A stretch of 61,965 nucleotides of DNA, from NCBI RefSeq assembly GCF_018739885.1, contig NZ_JADOES010000033.1, forward strand, positions 1 through 61,965, in the 5' to 3' direction. The notes beneath the pieces were generated by a model. That model saw only the letters and a list, made by a program, of their open reading frames with translations, made no database searches and was not told the DNA's origin. The stretch is from Leptothoe spongobia TAU-MAC 1115. GTDB lineage: Bacteria; Cyanobacteriota; Cyanobacteriia; Phormidesmidales; Phormidesmidaceae. The position numbers and the translations under genes were made by a program. This document shows, piece after piece, positions 1 through 7,837 of the stretch; positions within the stretch are counted from its first letter, which is position 1; each line of letters starts with the position of its first letter.

Positions 1-254
1 TCACCATCACGTAGGCAAGCGGCCATACGACGGTTGGGGTAGCAGTTACCACCAGCTTGGATTAGACCTTGGTTCTCACAAATCATACCAGCGATGGCAT
101 CTGATACCATGCAGCTAGCGTTGGATGCAATAGCGTTTACAGCATCTAGGCGACGGTTACCGCTAGCAACAAATGCCTTAAGAGCTGATAGATCACCGAT
201 AGGTGCAGTACTGGCATCAGCGGATACTACCGCTCTAGAAAAAGCGTCAAGCAT
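1..254 (-). CDS. cpeB: Phycoerythrin beta subunit, second copy (3' part outside window)
   Basis: Only the N-terminal ~84 residues are in the window. They begin MLDAFSRAVVSADAST and include the NASCM...MICENQ segment that holds the doubly linked bilin cysteines (Cys50/Cys61) and the RRMAACLRDG segment (Cys82). The visible residues appear identical to those of the complete cpeB at 4276-4830, although the DNA differs at several third codon positions. The start is the ATG at 254, preceded by a GGAG-type ribosome site that is also shared with the other copy; upstream of that site the two sequences diverge. The beta subunit pairs with CpeA to form the phycoerythrin hexamers of outer phycobilisome rods. 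Whether a second cpeA follows cannot be seen. Confidence 0.95.
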   Translation of the reverse strand, partial: MLDAFSRAVVSADASTAPIGDLSALKAFVASGNRRLDAVNAIASNASCMVSDAIAGMICENQGLIQAGGNCYPNRRMAACLRDG

Positions 255-615
255 GGAGCTCTCCTTACTTCAAAAACACATTGGGTAAGTTCTTTAGGCA
301 ACCTTCACAGTAGTTCGGTTTGCCACGTATTCACCATAGGCAACCGCCGTCGCCTAAGTCCTTGATATTAACAACAAAGCAATATTCCGTTACATATGGC
401 TTATTTAGATCGCCATAACTTTGGCATAACTAATGACAAACGACAGCTCAGCCTTAATATATATAGAGAGATATAGAAATCTGTTAAAGGTATTTAGCAG
501 ATTGCGTCGCACATAACTATTGCTATTTTTGAGCTATAGCAATCACTGACGTTGTGAGCTATGTGCGTCAAGCTATACATATGAATTGTTTTGAAAAGCT
601 GAAAGGATTATCGTT
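255..615. promoter_or_regulatory. Divergent intergenic region upstream of cpeB copy 1
   Basis: This 361-bp gap separates the partial cpeB (minus) from a small plus-strand gene. It holds ATTCCGTTACA at 384-394 (minus: TGTAACGGAAT), about 130 nt upstream of the cpeB start. The same core lies about 126 nt upstream of the second cpeB and 104 nt upstream of pebA, so it is a candidate shared regulatory element. GTTACA(T/A)A also resembles half of the HLR1 site of RpaB. No clear -35/-10 pair was assigned. Confidence 0.45.
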
Positions 616-861
616 ATGACTAGCTCTGCCGATACGGCCGCTCCCCAGGTCACCATTGAAGAAATTACTGAACTGATCACCGAATTTGAGAAGTATCGTG
701 AGCGTTTAACCAACGAAACGTTAGATGCAGCTAAAAAAGCAAAAGTGTCTAAGAAAGAGACCATGGCAAAATTAGAGCCTGAACTTGCAAAAATTGATGC
801 TGCTCTAGCACAGCTTCGGGCTCAGTTAGCAGCTCTGACACCTGAAACAGCCGCTGAGTAG
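616..861 (+). CDS. Small charged, helical hypothetical protein (81 aa)
   Basis: I do not recognise a family. The 81 residues are rich in Glu, Lys, Ala and Leu, with a heptad-like pattern from about residue 14 to 75 (EEITELITEFEKYRERL, then KLEPELAKIDAALAQLRAQL), which predicts a long helix or short coiled coil. There is no signal peptide or cysteine. An AAAGGA ribosome site sits about 9 nt before the ATG, which supports translation. The next plus-strand gene starts 84 bp later, so they may be co-transcribed. The location beside phycoerythrin genes hints at a phycobilisome-related role; this is inference only. Confidence 0.6.
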   Translation: MTSSADTAAPQVTIEEITELITEFEKYRERLTNETLDAAKKAKVSKKETMAKLEPELAKIDAALAQLRAQLAALTPETAAE

Positions 862-945
862 TTGTCTCTTAATCCCTTGTAGGTCAAAACCTATGCAGAA
901 AAAAATAGAGGTCTTGACCTAGGAAAATCGCTAAGAGCAATCACC

Positions 946-1248
946 ATGTTAGATGATCAAAATCCGCTGCGTAGTCAGCTAGAAGATGAACTCAACAGCT
1001 CAGCATGGCTGCAAAAATTTAAGGCCATGAATCAATTACTCCATGGCCTTAAAGCAAATATTGCGGATATTTCTGTCTGTGAACTGAAGTGGGATACAGC
1101 CACCAATGGCTTAAGTATTCATTGCCCTTCGGCTGAGGTTAGAGAGCGGCTGAGGTTACAGCGAACTGAAATTATTGAGATCGCAAACTATGCTGACCGG
1201 ATCAAACTACTACTACCCAACAGCGAGCCGGTTCTACTCAAAAGCTAA
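946..1248 (+). CDS. Hypothetical protein (100 aa)
   Basis: A 100-residue soluble protein with no signal peptide. The C-terminal half (GLSIHCPSAEVRERLRLQR, then ADRIKLLLP) loosely recalls the end of DUF721/DciA-like proteins, where a beta strand with small polar residues is followed by an Arg-rich helix, but the match is too weak to assign. The AAGAG before the ATG is a modest ribosome site. It follows the 81-aa gene in the same direction and probably forms a two-gene unit that points toward the MITE-like repeat at 1348. Confidence 0.55.
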   Translation: MLDDQNPLRSQLEDELNSSAWLQKFKAMNQLLHGLKANIADISVCELKWDTATNGLSIHCPSAEVRERLRLQRTEIIEIANYADRIKLLLPNSEPVLLKS

Positions 1249-1347
1249 CATTGGCCTTTTACTATTAGCCAAGATAGGGAGCTAAACCACGTCTAAGTTG
1301 AAAACTGTAGTTTCTCCCACGGTAAAATGACCGTTCTGGACGTTGTT

Positions 1348-1453
1348 ATACGAAATCCTGACTGATAGCGTCCGGTATAGCAGGGCATCCACAAGGGAGT
1401 GCCCCTACAAGATTGTCTATTTTTAATCGGGCTTAATGATTCGGATTCGGTAT
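1348..1453 (+). repeat. MITE-like intergenic repeat, copy A (106 bp)
   Basis: Begins ATACGAAATCC and ends GGATTCGGTAT, which are imperfect terminal inverted repeats. The body contains CTGACTGATAG, a GGGCATCC-ACAAGGGAGTGCCC hairpin core and a TTGTCTATTT-AATCGGG segment. Copies of matching length and order lie at 24282-24387 (same strand) and 60617-60723 (opposite strand). It contains no coding capacity. Confidence 0.8.
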
Positions 1454-1509
1454 TAGAATACCCTCCAGGATTGCTCGTAGATGCATGAATGGGGGGCTAT
1501 TTTTCTTGA

Positions 1510-2121
1510 CTATTCCTGCTTAGAGCGGGAATATTTTTGTACCATTTCCATTCGCGATAGGGCGCTGACCGCCGTCTCTTTGACATAGCCATCTGCGGTC
1601 TCATCTTCAGCTAGATTTGTGAGCACCTCGACAGCCTGATCTCCACCGACGGACGCTAAGGCATTCACAATTGACACCGATAGTGCCAAGTTATCAGTGG
1701 TTTGTAATGTTTCTAGCAAAATATCTAAAGCCGCATTACCAATTTCCCCAAGTGCCATAGCTGAGGCAATATGAACCACAGGGTTGGGGTCATTAAGCGA
1801 CCGCTTTAAACCCTGCAGACCGATCTCGGGAAATGGCTCGTCAGGATAATATAGGGCAACCTGGGCTAAGGCTTTGGCACAGCTACCCCGTACCGTCACA
1901 TTTTCGCTACTCCCTAAAGCTTCAACAATAGCGGGGACAGCATCTACCCCTACAGCTCCCAGGGTTTTCACAGCTGCACGACGATAGACCGTATCCTCGG
2001 CGTCCAACGCACTCATTAGACGGGGAATAGTTGTTTCGTCACGATTGTCAATAATATCCACCATGGCTCGCTCGCGGATATTGGGATTGGGGTGCTTCAA
2101 TTGCTCAAAGAAAGAGTCCAT
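1510..2121 (-). CDS. cpeZ: CpeZ, HEAT-repeat phycoerythrin lyase partner/chaperone
   Basis: A 203-aa all-helical HEAT/PBS-lyase repeat protein, close to the usual CpeZ length (~205 aa). Repeats of the form ...NPNIRERAMVDII..., YRRAAVKTLGAVG, VRGSCAKALAQV and VHIASAMALGEIG run from about residue 10 to 180. In characterised systems CpeZ works with CpeY, stabilising phycoerythrin subunits and improving bilin attachment to CpeA. It is the last gene of cpeB-cpeA-cpeY-cpeZ and lies 76 bp behind cpeY, which supports the assignment over a generic HEAT protein. Confidence 0.85.
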   Translation of the reverse strand: MDSFFEQLKHPNPNIRERAMVDIIDNRDETTIPRLMSALDAEDTVYRRAAVKTLGAVGVDAVPAIVEALGSSENVTVRGSCAKALAQVALYYPDEPFPEIGLQGLKRSLNDPNPVVHIASAMALGEIGNAALDILLETLQTTDNLALSVSIVNALASVGGDQAVEVLTNLAEDETADGYVKETAVSALSRMEMVQKYSRSKQE

Positions 2122-2197
2122 GGCTTGGTAGAAAGATTTTTAACTAAAGAAGAAAGTAACGTAGGGTGGACATTGCCCACCGTCCCAAAGGCATTGG

Positions 2198-3505
2198 CTA
2201 CGAATTCATTAAACCTGTACTATTTGTTGTAACACCTGGTAATACCTGGTTAGCCTTGGCTCTAACGGCCCAGTCATCAGCCTCTAATAACAGTTTATGC
2301 TGACTATAGTCACCTAGTTTTTCTAAAGCCATTAAAGACGTATATTGCAGCATCCAAATATTGCTTTGGGCACTGGTTTGTAACGGGGCAATCGCTCGCT
2401 GATCACCCAGATAACCTAAGGATAGGGCAGCAGCAGCACGAGATTTCATAAATTGGGGTGATGTATTAGTCAGTGCCTCCAACAGTAAATCGTAAGCAGG
2501 CTGATGCTTGAGCCACCCCATCAATTTCATGACATGGTAATGGGCTCCATAGTCATTATGGGCTTCGGCCTCATAGGTTTCAAATAAAGCGGTCGGCACG
2601 GCCTCACTCTGTTGTTCAATCAGAGTCTGAGTAGCCAAATAAGTACGGCCAAAGTCAGTGTGGTAAAGTTCTCGGATCAGAAATTCAAGCACAGGTGGCT
2701 GATCATATTCGTGCACCAGGTCCAGGTCATTAGGATGATCGAGCAAGATCTGTTCGATTACGGGTAGCACCTCATTAATGCTCACTTCTCCAGCGGCTAT
2801 ACCACTGTCAGCTAAGCTGCGAATAGCCCGTAATCGAAACATCAGGGAAATAGGGCAGCGAGCAATCGCCGGAATCGCCGCATAATACCGAGCATTAATT
2901 AGATCTTCGAGACAAGCTCGACGAGCATTTACACTATCGCTTTGGAGAAAAGAGACCACCCGATCAATTTGACTGAAATCTTGAGCAAAACGGCAGACGG
3001 TTGCGATCGCGGCACTCGCCGTCGGCTCATCCTCATGGTCCATAAAGGGACGAACTCGGTCCACAGCTGCCACATAATTCAGTTTCACCAGAGTATGGAT
3101 AATCACCCGATACGCCTGATCCGGTTTCAACAACAGTTGGGTAATTTCTTCTAAAATCTCGGTATTTTCTGTACCAATCTCACCAATCGTCCAGACAGCA
3201 GCCTCTACGGTGTATCGATCCGTATCAGATAAACAGGGACGAATAACCTCTAAGCTTTGTTTCGCCTTTAACTTACCTAAAGACTCCACCGACTTACGTC
3301 GAGTAATGCGGTTATCCAATGAATCGTAAGTAACATTTACGGCTCGAATAAGAGCATTAATTGAGGCTTCTGATGGATAATTTGCCAATTGAGAAGCTGC
3401 AATATATCGCTCACTCTCATCAGTCGCTTGCTCAGGAGGTGTATCCAACAGAGCAATAGACTGTTCTTCTGTTAAACCAAAAATATTGGCAAAACGATTA
3501 TCCAT
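2198..3505 (-). CDS. cpeY: CpeY, phycoerythrobilin lyase for CpeA (E/F type)
   Basis: 435 aa, starting at the ATG for MDNRFANIFGLTEEQ; an upstream in-frame TTG at 3532 would add nine residues but the ATG matches the family N-terminus. HEAT-like repeats (SINALIRAV, RRKSVESLGKLK, VEAAVWTIGEIG, SRAAAALSLGYLG) run throughout. CpeY attaches phycoerythrobilin to Cys82 of the alpha subunit in Fremyella. It follows cpeA by about 190 bp, with a hairpin between, so it is probably expressed at a lower level by read-through from cpeBA. Confidence 0.9.
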   Translation of the reverse strand: MDNRFANIFGLTEEQSIALLDTPPEQATDESERYIAASQLANYPSEASINALIRAVNVTYDSLDNRITRRKSVESLGKLKAKQSLEVIRPCLSDTDRYTVEAAVWTIGEIGTENTEILEEITQLLLKPDQAYRVIIHTLVKLNYVAAVDRVRPFMDHEDEPTASAAIATVCRFAQDFSQIDRVVSFLQSDSVNARRACLEDLINARYYAAIPAIARCPISLMFRLRAIRSLADSGIAAGEVSINEVLPVIEQILLDHPNDLDLVHEYDQPPVLEFLIRELYHTDFGRTYLATQTLIEQQSEAVPTALFETYEAEAHNDYGAHYHVMKLMGWLKHQPAYDLLLEALTNTSPQFMKSRAAAALSLGYLGDQRAIAPLQTSAQSNIWMLQYTSLMALEKLGDYSQHKLLLEADDWAVRAKANQVLPGVTTNSTGLMNS

Positions 3506-3577
3506 AGGACAGTTAAACAGCGAAAAACACAAAAAGATAACGAATGGCCTAAGAAATATAAGCCGTTTACGAAAACA

Positions 3578-3607
3578 AACCTGAAGACTCTTACGAGTCT
3601 CCAGGTT
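3578..3607 (-). terminator. Hairpin between cpeA and cpeY (attenuator or terminator)
   Basis: AACCTG-A-AGACTC, loop TTAC, GAGTCT-C-CAGGTT: a 12-bp stem with one mismatch. On the minus strand it is followed by TTTGTTTTC, so it looks like an intrinsic terminator that would leave cpeBA abundant and cpeYZ scarce. Confidence 0.7.
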
Positions 3608-3646
3608 CAGACTAACTAAATGTAGTCAAATGCTTAATGTAAGCAA

Positions 3647-3706
3647 ATCCTTAGAAAAGGAGTCCTTTAGAAAAGGGTCCCTTAGGAAAGGGTCCTTTAG
3701 GAAAGG
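3647..3706. repeat. Four tandem 15-bp repeats at the cpeA 3' end
   Basis: Units at 3647, 3662, 3677 and 3692 follow the consensus GTCCTTTAGGAAAGG, itself nearly palindromic. The last unit overlaps the final Leu-Ser codons and the TAA of cpeA. The array can fold on the mRNA as successive small hairpins just after the stop codon, which could protect the cpeBA 3' end. The function is inferred. Confidence 0.8.
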
Positions 3707-4191
3707 GAGTTAATTACATAGTCAACTAGTGCATTGTACTCAGTCAATGCCTGAGCAGACATGTCACGAGGAGCACAACCACGGTTACGAGCAAAGCTAA
3801 GAGCAGCTACGTAAGGACCAGTAGGTAGGTTAAGAGCGCGGTAAACTTCACGCTGACCAGCAATACCCCACTCATCAAGAGGACCAGTACCACCAACAAC
3901 TAGGCTGTAGCTGATCAGACGAAGGTAGTGCTTGACATCACGCATGCACTTAGTCTTGAAAGTCTCACTAGAGTTAGCTTCACCAGCATTGTTCAAGTAG
4001 GGATACTTAGCGATGCAAGCATCGTAAGCTTCTTTAGCTACGTTATCCAAGTTGCCAGATAGCTTCTCAGCAGCTTCCATACGTGCAGCAGCACGCTGAA
4101 GACTACCTTGTACGGACTCTAGGTCGGAAGTGGAAGGAAAACGACCAGCTGCATCAGCTGCAGCGATCACAGTTGTAACAACAGATTTCAT
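3697..4191 (-). CDS. cpeA: Phycoerythrin alpha subunit
   Basis: 164 aa, the standard length, beginning MKSVVTTVIAAADAAGRFP. The bilin-attachment cysteines are visible in FKTKCMRDVKHYLRL (Cys82-type) and NRGCAPRD (Cys139-type), so two phycoerythrobilins are expected. It forms the alpha-beta monomer with CpeB, assembling into hexamers in distal phycobilisome rods. It lies 84 bp downstream of cpeB. Cys82 is the expected target of CpeY encoded next. The 3' end runs into the 15-bp tandem array. Confidence 0.98.
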   Translation of the reverse strand: MKSVVTTVIAAADAAGRFPSTSDLESVQGSLQRAAARMEAAEKLSGNLDNVAKEAYDACIAKYPYLNNAGEANSSETFKTKCMRDVKHYLRLISYSLVVGGTGPLDEWGIAGQREVYRALNLPTGPYVAALSFARNRGCAPRDMSAQALTEYNALVDYVINSLS

Positions 4192-4275
4192 TGGTTATTT
4201 CTCCAGTGGTTAGTTCGATCGTTTGATCGTTAATATCGAAGAGTTAGTCTCGCGTATTAGATAGTCAGTAGATGA

Positions 4276-4830
4276 CTAACCAAGAGCAGAGATAACGCGA
4301 TCAAAGTAGCTAGAAGCTTCAGCAACTAGGGAAGCACAGCGATCGTTAACAACAGGGGAACCCATCTTACGTAGACGAGCGCCAGCACGAGCTTCGCTGG
4401 GGTCATCCTGAATGTGAGCAGCAGCCTGTGCCTTCATGATCTGTACTGCACGTACAGTGGAAGTTGCAGGTACGCCTAGAGCAGCGTAAGTCTCCTTAAG
4501 ACCATTCAAGCAACGATCATCTAGAACGGAAGCATCACCAGCCAATAGAGCGTAGGAGACGTAGCGAAGAACGATCTCACCATCACGTAGGCAAGCGGCC
4601 ATACGACGGTTGGGGTAGCAGTTACCACCAGCTTGGATTAGACCTTGGTTCTCGCAAATCATACCAGCGATGGCATCTGATACCATGCAGCTAGCGTTGG
4701 ATGCAATAGCGTTTACTGCATCTAGGCGACGGTTGCCGCTAGCAACAAATGCTTTAAGGGCAGACAGGTCACCGATAGGTGCAGTGCTGGCGTCAGCGGA
4801 TACTACCGCTCTAGAAAAAGCGTCAAGCAT
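4276..4830 (-). CDS. cpeB: Phycoerythrin beta subunit
   Basis: 184 aa, complete. Bilin cysteines are seen in NASCMVSDAIAGMICENQ (doubly linked Cys50/Cys61), MAACLRDG (Cys82) and VNDRCASLV (Cys165-type). It is the first gene of cpeB-cpeA-cpeY-cpeZ. CpeS-type lyases are known to act at Cys82 and CpeT at Cys165; both are encoded just upstream. No clear CpeF, the lyase for the doubly linked bilin, was found in the window. The ATG follows a strong AAGGAG site. It is nearly identical to the truncated copy at 1-254. Confidence 0.98.
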   Translation of the reverse strand: MLDAFSRAVVSADASTAPIGDLSALKAFVASGNRRLDAVNAIASNASCMVSDAIAGMICENQGLIQAGGNCYPNRRMAACLRDGEIVLRYVSYALLAGDASVLDDRCLNGLKETYAALGVPATSTVRAVQIMKAQAAAHIQDDPSEARAGARLRKMGSPVVNDRCASLVAEASSYFDRVISALG

Positions 4831-4971
4831 GGAGCTCTCCTTGTTTTGTTAAAAACTTTTATTGGTGTCGAACCCAGTTCGTTTTAGTTCAATCACCATA
4901 TGCACAATAAAAAATGATGGTGACCAATGTCTCAATTAGTGAGAAGAAAGCAATAATCCGTTACAAAAGGC
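4831..4971 (-). promoter_or_regulatory. Leader and upstream element of cpeBA
   Basis: The minus strand carries TTTTGTAACGGATTATTGC near 4951-4969. Its core TGTAACGGAT occupies 4956-4965, about 126 nt before the ATG. The matching element upstream of the other cpeB reads TATGTAACGGAATATTGC at a similar distance. Between element and ATG the leaders differ, so the element stands out as conserved. The activator is unknown; CpeR, or RpaB via a half HLR1 site (GTTACAAA), are candidates. Confidence 0.45.
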
Positions 4972-5092
4972 ACAGAACACCTAAAAATAACCAGTAGATG
5001 AGCCCAAATTAGCCATCAGCTTGACGACGCAGGCCCCGCTGAACCCACATTTCAACAAAGGTAAAGAACACCTAACAAGACGCTTAAAAGCA

Positions 5093-5464
5093 CTAGACTC
5101 GCTCGTCAAAACGGGTGTGAAAACTACCGTACTTGATCCAATACTGCTGCAAATCATGATGGGGCGTATGCAAGCTAGCTTTGGCTCGATATAAAACCAC
5201 ACGCCGATGCTGACCGATCCAAATCTTTTTGACAGGATCGACACAAATTAAAGTTCCCCCCAAAGCTTTCAGGCAGTCTTGAAACTTGTCTATCGTCGAA
5301 TATTCTACAGTTTCAAAAATGAAAAAGTTCCCCGAGCGAATTAGGTGCCGACTGCGGATCCACGACTTCATCTTCTTTTGTGCTTGAGGCGGAAGCATAG
5401 AAATCTGAATCGTGTCAAGGTCTATTTTTAAGTCTGCTTCAAGTTTTTCAGAAAGGTAATTCAT
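5093..5464 (-). CDS. cpeR: CpeR, activator of phycoerythrin expression
   Basis: 123 aa from the ATG at 5464 (MNYLSEKLEADLK...). An alternative start at 5398 (MLPPQAQKKM) gives about 100 aa, nearer the length I remember for the family. The conserved core includes WIRSRHLI, FIFETVEYST, KIWIGQHRRV and QYWIKYGSFHTRFDER. In Fremyella, CpeR is the last product of the cpeCDESTR operon and is needed for green-light expression of cpeBA. The same position is kept here: the start lies inside the end of cpeT. The molecular mechanism is not evident from the sequence. Confidence 0.85.
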   Translation of the reverse strand: MNYLSEKLEADLKIDLDTIQISMLPPQAQKKMKSWIRSRHLIRSGNFFIFETVEYSTIDKFQDCLKALGGTLICVDPVKKIWIGQHRRVVLYRAKASLHTPHHDLQQYWIKYGSFHTRFDERV

Positions 5465-6077
5465 TATCAAAACCGGTACGCTTTCGGAATTTTAAAATGC
5501 CCTCGGTTGACCCCCACACATATTCATCTGTCTCAACATCCATACCCTGGTCGATGCTCATCCAGGTGCTTTCAGTAATTTCCACATGGCTGGTGAGATA
5601 GGTTATCTTGCCTTCCTTAGGAATAATGCAAGCTTTCCCAGGCTCTACGCTACCAATAAACGTATCCCCCTCACGTTTAAATACCATCGAGCATCCTTCT
5701 CGACGCTCAATACAGTCAGGGGTAACCGTTTTAAGGATATCTAGATTATGACCACCACCTGCATAAAGTAAACGATCTTTCAAGCCATAATTCTCAATGT
5801 AGACATGATCTCCCTTATCAATTAGGCGATGTATGCCTTGCCGATAGGGCGTCCAGAGATCATAGTCATAGGTTTGCTCCGAATATAAGCCTACACCACC
5901 GAAAAAGCTGTAAGGCAATGGCCGAAAGAAAATACGAATATGGGCAAATTTTGTGGGCTCGTCAAAGGCCTGTTGCTGATTACTAAAATCCCCAGACATC
6001 CACCGGGCAAGCGTTATAAATTCTTGGGAATAAGCCTCTTTATCTAAAGAGGCGTCAGCATTGCCAGTAAGCACCAT
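5448..6077 (-). CDS. cpeT: CpeT, T-type phycoerythrobilin lyase
   Basis: 209 aa with the CpcT/CpeT family pattern: FITLARWMSGDFSNQQQA near residue 20, RIFFRPLPY, YSEQTYDYDLWTPYRQGIH, then REGCSMVF and WMSIDQGMD toward the C-terminus. These small beta-barrel lyases attach bilin to the Cys153/165-type site of beta subunits, here expected on CpeB. It sits between cpeS and cpeR, as in cpeCDESTR operons, and overlaps the start of cpeR by about 17 bp, indicating translational coupling. Confidence 0.93.
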   Translation of the reverse strand: MVLTGNADASLDKEAYSQEFITLARWMSGDFSNQQQAFDEPTKFAHIRIFFRPLPYSFFGGVGLYSEQTYDYDLWTPYRQGIHRLIDKGDHVYIENYGLKDRLLYAGGGHNLDILKTVTPDCIERREGCSMVFKREGDTFIGSVEPGKACIIPKEGKITYLTSHVEITESTWMSIDQGMDVETDEYVWGSTEGILKFRKRTGFDNELPF

Positions 6078-6292
6078 TCTTGTAATAAATACTTATTTTT
6101 CTAACGTAGCCCCTAGCAAAACTAGGAAACAATTTTATGTTGAGGTGTTACTGATCCTTTGAGATCGCACACAACCAAATCACCCACTTAAACTAGTTTA
6201 CGCAGACAATGGGCAAAACGCTAGCATCAAAGCCATATAGAGCCTCAACGTATCATCATTTGATGACTCGCTACTTGTCAGGGAATGTCCAT

Positions 6293-6820
6293 CTATGGGA
6301 TCGGATTACGCCGGACTTCTGACGAAAAACTAGCCGTGGTGACGCCCTTGCCATCACTGGTTTTAATCAATGACACCCGAAAGCGTAAGTTAGGTGTGGC
6401 AAACCAAATTTTTTCTTCAGCTGCCGCCCGATCGTAGGATGTCGTCAAAACAAAGGTGCCATCCTCCCCTAAACAATAGCTACCCACAGCTTCCATGGTT
6501 TCCGCATAGCCCTGTTCTCGCAATAACTTGCCCGTAGTTGCACTATCGGGAACTGGCACCAAAATTGTCGACCCTGCCATGACTTCATCTTCATCCCAGT
6601 CAGACTCCCCTTCCCAACTCATTTTGAAAGGGCTGACCACGATCTCTGGGCCAACATCATAGCGCTTACACAATTCCAATACTCCTGGCTCATCGATTGT
6701 TAGAGGCTCAATGGTTATGGTAGAGCGGACCTCCTCAAAATGAGCAAATGCTAAGTGATGGGCACTTCGTTGCGATCTCCATTCGCCGAGTGAGCGTTGA
6801 ACAAAGGTTTCAATATCCAT
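6293..6820 (-). CDS. cpeS: CpeS, S-type bilin lyase
   Basis: 175 aa, typical for the CpcS/CpeS lipocalin-fold lyases. Family features: MDIETFVQRSLGEWRSQRSAHH at the N-terminus, FKMSWEGESDWDE near residue 65, GSTILVPVPD, GKLLREQGYAE and a C-terminal VTTASFSSEVRR. CpeS attaches phycoerythrobilin to Cys82 of CpeB. It leads the cpeS-cpeT-cpeR part of the operon and is separated from cpeE by a hairpin with a T tract, so regulatory and lyase genes are probably transcribed less than linkers. Confidence 0.92.
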   Translation of the reverse strand: MDIETFVQRSLGEWRSQRSAHHLAFAHFEEVRSTITIEPLTIDEPGVLELCKRYDVGPEIVVSPFKMSWEGESDWDEDEVMAGSTILVPVPDSATTGKLLREQGYAETMEAVGSYCLGEDGTFVLTTSYDRAAAEEKIWFATPNLRFRVSLIKTSDGKGVTTASFSSEVRRNPIP

Positions 6821-6909
6821 CTAGTTATAAAACGAGCATCCAACAGAATCATGTTGCTATCTATCCTAAAGTAACGCTTAACTTTGTCAAAACTAAAAGG
6901 GCAATGTAT

Positions 6910-6959
6910 AAAAAACTCCGGCAGAGGTTATCTGTTTTCACAGGATATCCCTACCGGAG
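6910..6959 (-). terminator. Intrinsic terminator/attenuator between cpeE and cpeS
   Basis: CTCCGG (6916-6921) pairs with CCGGAG (6954-6959) and the stem continues inward with one mismatch and one bulge. On the minus strand it is followed by TTTTTTATAC. Placement directly before cpeSTR suggests partial termination. Confidence 0.75.
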
Positions 6960-7033
6960 ATTTAACTAGTTAAGAGAGGAGTTGATCAGAGCTTGACAAA
7001 CGACTCCGCCACTTTAGAGCTACGACTTAACAC

Positions 7034-7792
7034 CTAAGCAACTTCTGAGATGCTAACGATTTTAGCTCCAGAGCGTTGAACGTTCTGAATACGCTTAGAA
7101 AGCTGAGCAAAGCCGACGTCTATGCTGTAGTTACTCTGGGTAACCCGCGCACCAAAATTAGCCTTAGAAACGGTAATGCGGAAGCGCTTACCTGTATTGC
7201 TATAGGCACCGGAACCAGCAGCTGGCGTCTTAATTTTAGTGCCAAGATTACCAGCAATATCACCTACTAGTGATTTATTGATGGCATTGCTAGCGGCATA
7301 ACCCCGATCTAGAGAAAAGGTGCGATTAAACGCAACGTTTTTCAGCCCAGATTGACTGACGTTTCCACGGATAAAGGGAACAATATTCTCGCCAAAGGCT
7401 GATTCATACTCATCACTATCGATGTAGGAATCAATATCTGCGTCATAACCCTGGGTGTTATAAGTGGCAACATGCTCTGCAATTTCAGACTGATCTTGAG
7501 GAGCCCGACCTAACAGATTTTGAAAATTGGCTTCAATAGACCGATAGGAAAAAGAATTCTCAAAGAAACGAGCCCGATAGAGATCGGATGTGGCTACCGC
7601 ACGGACAAACCCTCTAACGGTGATATCCCCATCTCTAAGCATTGATTCAGCACTGGAGAGCCCCTGGCCATCCAGCATATGTCTATTGCCCAATACCTGC
7701 TTGTAAACGGCTCTAATCACAACTTGTAGATCATCTTCAGTTGCATTCGGACGCAGTTCAGTGGGAGCCGAACTTTCTAACCAAAGTGCCAT
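7034..7792 (-). CDS. cpeE: CpeE, phycoerythrin rod linker
   Basis: 252 aa with one Rep (PBS_linker_poly, pfam00427) domain at about residues 15-145 (VIRAVYKQVLGN, FVRAVATSDLYRARFFE, NLLGRAPQDQSE, DIDSYIDSDEY) and a CpcD-type domain at the C-terminus (RFRITVSKANF ... IVSISEV). It starts MALWLESSAPTELRPNATED, the CpeE signature. It joins phycoerythrin hexamers within rods. A GGAGAC ribosome site precedes the ATG. A paralog lies immediately upstream, so cpeE has been tandemly duplicated. Confidence 0.9.
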   Translation of the reverse strand: MALWLESSAPTELRPNATEDDLQVVIRAVYKQVLGNRHMLDGQGLSSAESMLRDGDITVRGFVRAVATSDLYRARFFENSFSYRSIEANFQNLLGRAPQDQSEIAEHVATYNTQGYDADIDSYIDSDEYESAFGENIVPFIRGNVSQSGLKNVAFNRTFSLDRGYAASNAINKSLVGDIAGNLGTKIKTPAAGSGAYSNTGKRFRITVSKANFGARVTQSNYSIDVGFAQLSKRIQNVQRSGAKIVSISEVA

Positions 7793-7837
7793 GATGTTAT
7801 GTCTCCTAATTTAGTGATGGTTAAGTATTAAAAAAGT

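Noticed and set aside
94..288. 65-codon open frame on the plus strand over the partial cpeB
   Set aside because: It is antisense to cpeB and recurs at 4670-4852 only because cpeB is duplicated; no independent coding signal.
4981..5244. 87-codon minus-strand frame overlapping cpeR
   Set aside because: It overlaps the conserved cpeR coding sequence in another frame and shows no recognisable features.
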